Shown one piece after another: positions 45,756-52,360 of a stretch of 61,346 nucleotides of DNA (the first letter of the stretch is position 1; the number at the start of each line of letters is the position of its first letter). The translations under genes and the position numbers were made by a program. The notes below the pieces were generated by a model that made no database searches, was not told the DNA's origin, and saw nothing but the letters and a program-made list of their open reading frames with translations. Source of the stretch: JAADEM01 sp965371855 (GTDB lineage Bacteria > Bacteroidota > Bacteroidia > Bacteroidales > Marinilabiliaceae); NCBI GenBank assembly GCA_965371855.1, contig CBDUZZ010000022.1:1-61346 (forward strand). Direction: 5' to 3'.

Positions 45756-46679
45756 ATGTTAATCTCAATAATCATCCCTTGTTACAACGTAGAAAACTAC
45801 ATCGAAGAGTGTGTAGAATCGTGCTATACTCAAACATACAAAAATATCGAGGTTATCTGTATTGATAACAATTCAACTGACGCTACATTAGATATTTTAC
45901 AAGATTTAAAAATTAAACACCCAAATCTTATCATCGATAAGGAATCTAAAAAAGGTGCACCTTCTACGAGAAACAAAGGGTTGTCATTATCAAAAGGTGA
46001 ATGGATACAGTTTTTAGATGCCGATGATTTGTTATTACCAAATAAAATTGAACATCAGGTTGCACTTATTAACGAAAACAGTGCCTTTATTGCCGGTGCA
46101 TGTATAAAGCAAAATACTAATGAACACCAAAAAAAGGTATATCCTGATAAAAGAGACATATACAAATCCCTATTTAACACACAACTAGGCATTACAAGCA
46201 GTAACTTATGGAATAAAAATGCTATTGATAAAATTAATGGTTGGGATGAGAACATTAAAAGCAGTCAGGAGGCAGATTTAATGTTTCGGTTGTTACAGCA
46301 AAATAACCAAATAGTATTTGATAATAAGCCATTAACTATTGTTCGCGAAAGGGAATCAGGGCAAATAAGCCAACGAAACCCCTCAGCAAAATGGGTACTC
46401 TATTTTAATATCAGGATTAAAATAATAAACTGGTTAGAAACAGAACATCCTGAATATTACTATGAGAACCAACAATTTTATAACGACAGTCTCTTTGGCA
46501 TTTTGCGCATACTTGCCCAATCTGATTTAAATAAAGCATATCTTTTATTTAAACAACATTTAGGTAAAAATTATAACCCTGGTGTTAATCAAAACCACTC
46601 AACCCAAAGCTATATTAGGTTATATAATTGGTTTGGTTTTAAAGGAGCTGAAAGAGTAAGAAAAATTTTAACTAAATGA
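45756..46679 (+). CDS. family 2 glycosyltransferase, intact
   Basis: A 307-residue GT-A enzyme: MLISIIIPCYNVENYIEECV, the CIDNNSTD nucleotide-binding aspartate, and the metal-binding FLDADDLL near residue 90. The C-terminal part (WDENIKSSQEADLMFRLL) carries the catalytic-base region. It is the only complete copy among three GT2 5' ends (42120, 42334, 45756). It follows the SGNH gene by 6 bases. Confidence 0.88.
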   Translation: MLISIIIPCYNVENYIEECVESCYTQTYKNIEVICIDNNSTDATLDILQDLKIKHPNLIIDKESKKGAPSTRNKGLSLSKGEWIQFLDADDLLLPNKIEHQVALINENSAFIAGACIKQNTNEHQKKVYPDKRDIYKSLFNTQLGITSSNLWNKNAIDKINGWDENIKSSQEADLMFRLLQQNNQIVFDNKPLTIVRERESGQISQRNPSAKWVLYFNIRIKIINWLETEHPEYYYENQQFYNDSLFGILRILAQSDLNKAYLLFKQHLGKNYNPGVNQNHSTQSYIRLYNWFGFKGAERVRKILTK

Positions 46680-46779
46680 TTAACAATGTAACCACAGTAA
46701 AATATATTAGGCTGTTTAGATTGTTGGGATTTGAGTTTACTTAGAAAACTTGAAGAATATTGATAAGTGATAACTTTAT

Positions 46780-47064
46780 TTGAAACTGCTTTTAAAAGGG
46801 GGTGAGGAAAACCCTAATCCGGTACTAGTCGTTGATATTGTTGTTCAATACGAGACATTGTTTGAAGGAAAATGGATTGCAATAGTTCGGTATGATTGTG
46901 CACACGGTTACTTACACAGAGATATTATCTATCCAAATAGAGACAAGGAAAAACAAGTGATAGAATTTGACAATCTTGAAATGGCATTGACTTATGCGGA
47001 GCAAGATTTTAAAGATAGGTGGGAGTTTTACAAAAAAAGATACTTTAAAAGATTAAAAAAATGA
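46780..47064 (+). CDS. small hypothetical protein, first of a coupled pair
   Basis: A 94-residue protein (FEGKWIAIVRYDCAHGYLHR, IEFDNLEMALTYAEQDF) starting with TTG. I do not recognise a characterised family, although small proteins with this DxxHGxxHxD look occur beside possible antitoxins. Its stop overlaps the next ATG (ATGA), a two-gene arrangement typical of toxin-antitoxin modules. Assignment to that class is speculation. Confidence 0.55.
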   Translation: MKLLLKGGEENPNPVLVVDIVVQYETLFEGKWIAIVRYDCAHGYLHRDIIYPNRDKEKQVIEFDNLEMALTYAEQDFKDRWEFYKKRYFKRLKK

Positions 47065-47267
47065 CAAATAAAGAAACAGTAAATAGAAATATAGGATTGA
47101 CTTTTGACTTTGCAAAACAAATAATTAAAAATCCTGAATTAATTGATAACCTGAAAAATAATTCTACAATAGAATTTTTGCAGAAGGATTATCCGGAAAG
47201 AGAACATACAAAACAGATAATTGCAGATAAATTTATTAAAGTTAAAAGAAATTTTGAATTAATATAA
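47061..47267 (+). CDS. small hypothetical protein, second of a coupled pair
   Basis: A 68-residue, charged, helical protein (IGLTFDFAKQIIKNPELIDN). It overlaps the upstream gene by 4 bases (ATGA). Function is unknown. The pair is immediately followed by the group II intron fragment. Confidence 0.5.
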   Translation: MTNKETVNRNIGLTFDFAKQIIKNPELIDNLKNNSTIEFLQKDYPEREHTKQIIADKFIKVKRNFELI

Positions 47268-47289
47268 AAACAAACTACAACCTCTGCTA

Positions 47290-47700
47290 GTGTGCTGTGA
47301 AAAAGGAAACGTCCTTTCGGAACTACAAATAAGATGGTGGAACCGACCCACTGAGGTCTCTCTGCAGGGAGCGGCTTCAAACTACTTCTCTAATGCATTT
47401 TAGCAATCAATATGTGTGAAGCGAGAGGAGAGAAGGCCAAGTTAGTATTGGTCATGTATGGATAAAAGAGATGAGCAGCCTGTCCCGATTTTTTTCGGGA
47501 AAAGCGAACCTATCGAAGACGCATCGAGAAAGCGGTACTTTCTGTCAAAACCAAGGCATCGTGCGGCCTTAGGGATAAGTGTAAGGGAAACCTGTTTACT
47601 GCTTACATGGCAGACGTTGTTTAGAGGGCATAGCCTGATTTTTTATCGGGATACGGTTCTGTGAGAGGTATGGGGTGAAATTCCCTGTGCCTACTCGACA
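47290..47700 (+). ncRNA. group II intron RNA fragment without reverse transcriptase
   Basis: The stretch 47400-47700 reads like domains I-III of a bacterial group II intron: GAACCTATCGAAGACGCATC, AAACCAAGGCATCGTGCGGC, and the closing ACGGTTCTGTGAGAGGTATG, GGGTGAAATTCCC, CCTACTCGAC block that normally precedes the intron-encoded protein. A GTGTG that could be the 5' end is at 47290. No reverse transcriptase ORF and no domain V hairpin follow, so it is a 3'-truncated remnant. Small CCCGAT/ATCGGG hairpins have been inserted in it (47483-47500 and near 47637-47650). Confidence 0.65.
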
Positions 47701-47822
47701 TTGTATCGCGTTCCTTACAATACAAATGCTCATCTTTAAAGTGCAAGTAAAAGAACTAAAACATATTATATCACAAGGCGTAACATAAAAGCCATTCACC
47801 ATAAAGTATACACTCGAGGATT
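47701..47822. other. spacer after intron fragment
   Basis: About 120 bases leading to the AlbA_2 gene. No promoter consensus or repeat was recognised. Confidence 0.4.
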
Positions 47823-49178
47823 ATGACAATAGACGAATTAAATAAGTTAATAATACTTGGAGAAAATGAAACATTAGAGTTTAAATCTTCCTTTACAAAA
47901 GAAGTGATTGAAACCATTGTTGCTTTTTCAAACAAACGGGGTGGTAGAATATTACTGGGAATAAAAAATAATAGATATGTTGCAGGGATTACTATAACAG
48001 AAGAAACTATACAGAAATGGATTAATGAGATAAAACAGAATACAGAGCCTTCGGTCTTTCCTGACTTTGAAATTATTGAAATAGAAAATAGAAAAACAGT
48101 TGTAATTACTGTTGATGAATTTCCTTTAAAACCAATTTCATATAAAGACAGGTATTTCATCAGAAAAAAGAACTCTAATCATAAACTAACTGTTGATGAA
48201 ATTGCAGAGTTAAGATTCATTAACTTAAATTACTCATTTGATTCATTTATTGTTAGTAGTACGTTTGAAAAGTTAGACAAGAATGCTCTTAACCTTTTTA
48301 AAGATAAAATATCAAAAGCCGGCAGGTTTAAACCAACAGAAAATATAAAAAACGATTTAACAAAACTGGATTTAATTAACATTGATGGAAAAATAACCAG
48401 AGCGTGTGAACTACTTTTTGGTAATCATCATACAAATATACATATTGGAAGATTTAAATCTCAAACTACAATAATTGACGATATAATGATTCGCAATCCG
48501 TTAATTCTGGCTGTTGAAGAGGCAATTGATTTCATTAAAAAGAATATTCGATTAGGATTTGTGATAGGTGGCGACACATTACAAAGAGAAGAGCGTTGGC
48601 AATATCCAATTTCTGCTTTGCGTGAGGTGCTTTTAAATGCTGTAGTCCACAGAGATTATACAAATCCGACTGACGTAATAATCAAAATATATGACGAAAA
48701 TATTGAAATTACCAACCCGGGTAAACTTATTGGAGGATTAACGGTTGAAGACCTTAAACGTGATAATTACACATCTAAACATAGAAACAAACTTATAACA
48801 GAGGCTTTTTATCTGACAGGCGATATAGAAAAATACGGAACCGGGTTCAAACGCTTGCGAGAATGGTTCAGTAAGTATCCTGAATTGGAATTCAACGTGC
48901 TCGACCTAACAGATTCTATTCAAGTAAAAATTGAAACTATAAAAGAACAAAAATCAAATGAGGGATTAAATGAGGGATTAAATGAGGGATTAAATGAGGG
49001 ATTAAATATTTTGCTTAATTACATTAAAAATAATCCAAATAACAGAATCGTTCAAATGGAGAAAAGTTTAAATATACCGGCCAAAACACTAGAACGTTGG
49101 GTTAAAGAACTAAAACAAGAGAAAAAAATAATATTCAAAGGCAGTAAAAAAACAGGAGGGTATTTTTATTGTAAATAA
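47823..49178 (+). CDS. AlbA_2-domain / RecG-like transcriptional regulator
   Basis: A 451-residue protein. The N-terminal AlbA_2 domain is at about residues 10-125 (LGENETLEFKSSF, IVAFSNKRGGRILLGIKN). The GHKL-like ATP-binding region includes REVLLNAVVHRDYTNP near residue 275 and EKYGTGFKRLREWF. The linker is four exact NEGL repeats from 12-base tandem DNA repeats, and a C-terminal winged helix follows (IPAKTLERWVKELKQEKKI). The family is uncharacterised and often linked to regulation or defence. Confidence 0.82.
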   Translation: MTIDELNKLIILGENETLEFKSSFTKEVIETIVAFSNKRGGRILLGIKNNRYVAGITITEETIQKWINEIKQNTEPSVFPDFEIIEIENRKTVVITVDEFPLKPISYKDRYFIRKKNSNHKLTVDEIAELRFINLNYSFDSFIVSSTFEKLDKNALNLFKDKISKAGRFKPTENIKNDLTKLDLINIDGKITRACELLFGNHHTNIHIGRFKSQTTIIDDIMIRNPLILAVEEAIDFIKKNIRLGFVIGGDTLQREERWQYPISALREVLLNAVVHRDYTNPTDVIIKIYDENIEITNPGKLIGGLTVEDLKRDNYTSKHRNKLITEAFYLTGDIEKYGTGFKRLREWFSKYPELEFNVLDLTDSIQVKIETIKEQKSNEGLNEGLNEGLNEGLNILLNYIKNNPNNRIVQMEKSLNIPAKTLERWVKELKQEKKIIFKGSKKTGGYFYCK

Positions 49179-49359
49179 AAAGAAATTTGCTCAAAAAGCT
49201 TACACCTATCTATGGCAGGCAGTCGATAACATCCGTGAATTCGGTCAATTTGCTTTCTGGAAAGATGAGAAAAAGACTGACCTCTATCGCAGCGACCATT
49301 ACCAGAATATAGGAAAAACAAGCCACAGTTCAGAGAAATTTATAAATGAACCTTTATAA
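49171..49359 (+). pseudogene. 3' remnant paralogous to the 50847 gene
   Basis: Overlapping the stop of the AlbA_2 gene, a frame without a start encodes KKKFAQKAYTYLWQAVDNIR, EFGQFAFWKDEKKTDLYRSD and a short tail. This is about 85 percent identical to the C-terminal half of the protein at 50847-51158. The homology begins exactly at the AlbA_2 stop codon, which marks a recombination joint. Confidence 0.8.
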
Positions 49360-49370
49360 GAACATAAAAA

Positions 49371-49414
49371 CTCACGGGGTGACTTCCTGTACTGTTAAAA
49401 AGTCACCCCGTGAG
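49371..49414. terminator. 15-bp perfect hairpin
   Basis: CTCACGGGGTGACTT (49371-49385) and its exact complement (49400-49414) enclose a 14-base loop and are followed by TAAAAATT. A degenerate version (CTCTTGGGGTGACTT) follows the paralogous gene at 51171-51211. Confidence 0.8.
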
Positions 49415-49434
49415 TAAAAATTACCAAAAATCAA

Positions 49435-49600
49435 GGTAAGCTCCTGATAAGAATTGATAAGCTTTTCATCAAAACAGGTAAGCTCCTGATAAGAATTGAT
49501 AAGCTTTTCATCAAAACAGGTAAGCTCCTGATAAGAATTGATAAGCTTTTCATCAAAACGGGTAAGCTCCTGATAAGAATTGATAAGCTCCTGACGACAA
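49435..49600. repeat. 42-bp tandem repeat, about 3.8 copies
   Basis: The unit starts GGTAAGCTCCTGATAAGAAT and ends TTTTCATCAAAACA; the first three units are almost exact, the fourth is partial. A unit of 42 bases keeps a reading frame, but no start or ribosome binding site supports translation. Confidence 0.9.
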
Positions 49601-49649
49601 ACTATAAGGTCGGCTCACAAAACAGAACGTTCGAGTCAAAAAACATCGG

Positions 49650-49985
49650 TTCATCGTCATTGCGAGGAGTGATAACGACGAAGCAATCACCGGGTTTTGA
49701 GTTATACCATAGGAGATTGCTTCAACTCGTCCCTCGTTCGCAATGACGGGGCGTACGCAATGACATGCAGTAACAAACATCAGTTCATCGTCATTGAGAG
49801 GAGTGGTAACAACGAAGCAATCACAGGGTTTTGAGTTATACCATAGGAGATTGCTTCACTCGTCCCTCGTTCGCAATGACGGGGCGTACGCCATGACATG
49901 CAGTAGCAAACATCAGTTCATCGTCATTGCGAGGAGTGATGGAAGCTATTGAGCCGGAGGCAATAGAACTTAAACGTACACTAAT
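49650..49985. repeat. tandem copies of a dispersed palindromic repeat
   Basis: A unit of about 135 bases occurs two full times and once partially. Each starts CATCGTCATTGCGAGGAGTG, passes through GAAGCAATCACCGGG and GGAGATTGCTTCA, and ends CGTTCGCAATGACGGGGCG, so each is itself an imperfect palindrome (GTCATTGCGA versus TCGCAATGAC). Further copies are at 51.39-51.69 and 22.81 kb. Confidence 0.88.
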
Positions 49986-50042
49986 GCATACGTTACGTTT
50001 TGTATTTTAAACGTTAGGCTCCATGCCAAATCATTAATAAAG

Positions 50043-50084
50043 TTTCGTTTATTTTGGATATTTCGTTTATTTCGTTTATATTTG
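50043..50084 (+). promoter_or_regulatory. HTH/PIN module promoter with TTTCGTTTAT repeats
   Basis: TTTG (50053-50056) and TATATTTG (50077-50084) are separated by 20 bases, an excellent Bacteroidota promoter. TTTCGTTTAT occurs three times across it (50043, 50061, 50070), the kind of repeated site an autoregulating antitoxin would bind. Confidence 0.65.
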
Positions 50085-50108
50085 AAAAGCATATTAAAAA
50101 CAGATAAA

Positions 50109-50564
50109 ATGTATTTACTTGAAAATATTTCAAAACCGTCAAAAGAAGAGCAAAAGGCAGCTTTGTTGTCATATTCTGTTCTTGCTTCAACACTTAGTGA
50201 AATAAGAGATAAGAACCCTGAAATAGAGATAGAAGAGACACAAGAAAGAATTAGGATTCCATTGAGTGCATTAAAACTACTAGCTGAGATTTTAAAAGAA
50301 ACTAGTCAAGGTAAGCTTGTATCAATAGTTCCGATTGCGACAGAAGTTACAACACAAGCGGCGGCTGAAATGCTTGGCTGTTCAAGACCTCATGTTGTCA
50401 AGCTTCTCGAAACAGGCAAAATAGAATTTACTAAAGTTGGTAAACATAGGCGCATCAGATATGAAGATATAGTTTCGTATAAAAATGAAATGAAAGCAGA
50501 ACAAGAACGCTTAATCAACGAAATAATGGATACTGACGAAAAAACAGGTTTATATGATTCATAG
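50109..50564 (+). CDS. excisionase-type HTH protein, antitoxin of a PIN module
   Basis: A 151-residue protein from the ATG at 50109; the TTG at 50082 lies inside the promoter box and is rejected. The C-terminal half is a MerR/excisionase-like helix-turn-helix (TTQAAAEMLGCSRPHVVKLL, then KVGKHRRIRYEDIVSYK). In this family the partner downstream is a PIN-domain RNase. It overlaps the PIN gene by 11 bases. Confidence 0.82.
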   Translation: MYLLENISKPSKEEQKAALLSYSVLASTLSEIRDKNPEIEIEETQERIRIPLSALKLLAEILKETSQGKLVSIVPIATEVTTQAAAEMLGCSRPHVVKLLETGKIEFTKVGKHRRIRYEDIVSYKNEMKAEQERLINEIMDTDEKTGLYDS

Positions 50565-50850
50565 TGTTCGTTTTAAATGTGTCTTAGATACAAATGTTAT
50601 TTACCCACTTTGGACAAGAGACTTACTATTGTGGTTTGCATTTTATGAATTATATACACCCAAATGGAGTCACAATATATTTTCAGAATGGATTGAGGTC
50701 ATGAAAAGAAAAGGTGTTAGCGAAGTTGAAGCTAATAAACGGGCAAATGTTATGAACACGGCTTTTCCTGATGCTTTGGTTGAGAATTATGAACCATTGA
50801 TTGATGGTTTAACCCTGCCGGATACTGATGATAGACATGCACTAATATGA
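50554..50850 (+). CDS. PIN-domain toxin, C-terminally truncated
   Basis: A 98-residue start of a PIN RNase. CVLDTNVIYPLWTRDLLLWF includes the first acidic residue, and the frame ends at PDTDDRHALI followed by TGA. Intact members are near 180-190 residues and continue past DDRH with further acidic residues needed for metal binding. The truncated toxin is probably inactive. Its stop overlaps the ATG of the next gene (ATGA), so a fusion event replaced the 3' half. Confidence 0.8.
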   Translation: MIHSVRFKCVLDTNVIYPLWTRDLLLWFAFYELYTPKWSHNIFSEWIEVMKRKGVSEVEANKRANVMNTAFPDALVENYEPLIDGLTLPDTDDRHALI

Positions 50851-51158
50851 AAATAAAGCACGAAAGCCTAATAATGAGTGTAGATGCTTCTATTGTAGAT
50901 GAGGCCAACGCTATGTTTGAAAAGCTGCGTAACCTGTTAGGCGAAATAAACACAGCCCCAAAAGACGTAGCAAACAAAAAGAAATTTGCTCAAAAAGCAT
51001 ACACCTATCTATGGCAGGCAGTAGATAACATCCGTGAATTCGGTCAATTTGTTTTCTGGAAAGATGAGAAAAAGGTTGACCTCTATCGCAGCGATTTTTA
51101 TCAGAATATGGGTAAAGCAAGTCATAAATCTGAGAGGTCTGTAAATAATCTCTTGTAA
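50847..51158 (+). CDS. hypothetical protein fused behind the PIN fragment
   Basis: A 103-residue helical protein (ASIVDEANAMFEKLRNLLGE, KKKFAQKAYTYLWQAVDNIR). No characterised family was recognised. A paralogous 3' remnant lies at 49171-49359, and both are followed by a GGGGTGACTT-type hairpin and by GAACGTTCGAGTCAAAAAA words, so the gene and its downstream region duplicated as a unit. Confidence 0.65.
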   Translation: MKIKHESLIMSVDASIVDEANAMFEKLRNLLGEINTAPKDVANKKKFAQKAYTYLWQAVDNIREFGQFVFWKDEKKVDLYRSDFYQNMGKASHKSERSVNNLL

Positions 51159-51384
51159 TTCATTAAAAACTCTTGGGGTGACTTCATAAATCGTTTAAAA
51201 GTCACTCCGATAGTAAAAAAATACCGGAAATGGGGATAGGTTAGAGTCAAAAAATGAACGTTAGTGATAAGAAATAGTACGCTCGAGTTAAAAAACAGAA
51301 GGTTCATCTCACCAAATTAAACGCTTGGCTCAAAAAACAGAACGTTCGAGTCAAAAAATGAACGTTAGCGATACAAAAAAAACA
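51159..51384. repeat. downstream region with GAACGTT/GAGTCAAAAAA words
   Basis: After an imperfect hairpin (51171-51211), words such as GAGTCAAAAAATGAACGTTA and CTCAAAAAACAGAACGTTCG repeat irregularly. The same words occur at 49608-49646 behind the paralogous remnant. Confidence 0.65.
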
Positions 51385-51790
51385 TCAGTTCATCTTCATC
51401 ACCGGGGTTTTGAGTAATTCAAATGAGATTGCCTGCCTGCGCCGTGCTACGGCAGGTAGGCTTCGCTATCGCTCGCAATGACGGGACGTACGCCATGACG
51501 AACAGTAACAAACACCGGTTCATCGTCATTGCGAGGAGTGGTAACGACGAAGCCTGCCTGCTGTAGGCAGGCAGGCAATCACCGGGCTTTGAGTAATTCA
51601 AATGAGATTGCCTGCCTGCGCCGTGCTACGGCAGGCAGGCCGCGCTATCGCTCGCAATGACGGGACGTACTCATGTTACCGCACGATTGCATCGTGTGGT
51701 TTTATTGAAAGAAGCCCGCCTGCCACTTTACAAAAGAAATTTAAGTCGGGCAGGCAATCTGTAGAATTACAGCAGTTTCAGAACAACTGA
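51385..51790. repeat. dispersed palindromic repeats carrying nested micro-palindromes
   Basis: Two more copies of the GTCATTGCGAGG repeat. Compared with the copies at 49.65 kb, three GCCTGCC...GGCAGGC palindromes are inserted, at 51431-51461, 51552-51576 and 51609-51640, in the GATTGC/CTTCG or GAAGC/CAATC positions. A GCACG...CGTGTGG hairpin follows near 51682-51699, and the shared module AGTCGGGCAGGCAATCT is at 51744-51762. Confidence 0.82.
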
Positions 51791-51809
51791 ATTAGTTAAA
51801 TTTAAGAAG

Positions 51810-52006
51810 ATACCAAAAATACAATAATTGCGAGAGTTGTAATAAGGTAATAAGATTTTTTCTATAATATTCTATTTCTACTAAGGTGAAAATATAGGAT
51901 AAGGTTTTATTAATCAGCATTAAAAACCTTATTACGTGTAAGTTTTAACCTTAGTAGAATATAAGTTCATATAGTATCCAACCTTATTACCTTATGATTT
52001 GGTATC
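51810..52006. repeat. about 197-bp imperfect palindrome (MITE-like)
   Basis: Outer arms GATACCAAAAAT and ATTTGGTATC, then AAGGTAATAAG / CTTATTACCTT, then TATTTCTACTAAGGT / ACCTTAGTAGAATA, and a central TAAGGTTTTATTAAT / ATTAAAAACCTTA pair: four nested blocks symmetrical about 51915. No ORF lies inside. It looks like a miniature inverted-repeat element. Confidence 0.75.
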
Positions 52007-52270
52007 ATTGTCAATTCTTATTAAGAAAAACATATGGTTTGACAATCAATCTTTTAATTTCATGGGGTCAGTTGTTCTGAGTTTAGTTTTATGAGATTCC
52101 CTACCTGCAGCAGGCAGGCTTCGCTCCACTCTGCATGACGACTTTATGGACACCCTCATTGAGGGGGATTGAGAGCCTGTTCCGCTTTTGCGGAAGGGTG
52201 AGGTGCAAAACACTTTATTACCCACCATATTCGATATAGAGCCATTAATTCTAAATTTTGGAAGAATAAT
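52007..52270. repeat. further palindromic debris
   Basis: A CCTACCTGCAGCAGGCAGG micro-palindrome (near 52092-52110) and a TTCCGC-TTTT-GCGGAA hairpin (52180-52195) lie in a stretch resembling the CACCCTCA...GGGTGAGG hairpins at 54.06 and 59.41 kb. No gene seen. Confidence 0.6.
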
Positions 52271-52360
52271 CATTTTTCATGCCTACGTGATTTTTTTAAC
52301 TGTTTTTCATGTTTTATAATTATTTTTCATATCTTTATATAATTCCTAATCGTTTTTCAT
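52271..52360 (+). promoter_or_regulatory. four phased TTTTTCAT repeats ending on the Fic start codon
   Basis: The decamer NNTTTTTCAT occurs at 52271, 52301, 52321 and 52351, so spacings are 30, 20 and 30 bases, all on one face of the helix. The last copy contains the first two bases of the Fic ATG (52359). This is what an operator for an autoregulator would look like. Confidence 0.65.

Noticed and set aside
47458..47664. 68-codon open frame within the intron fragment
   Set aside because: It lies wholly inside structured group II intron-like RNA, contains the inserted hairpins and resembles no protein family.
49435..49600. 42-bp tandem repeat considered as CRISPR or coding repeat
   Set aside because: Units are contiguous with no unique spacers. 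The open frame through it has no start codon or ribosome binding site.
49553..49780. Minus-strand 75-codon frame over the dispersed repeats
   Set aside because: The protein is the translation of palindromic repeats and the 42-bp satellite. No start signal or homology.
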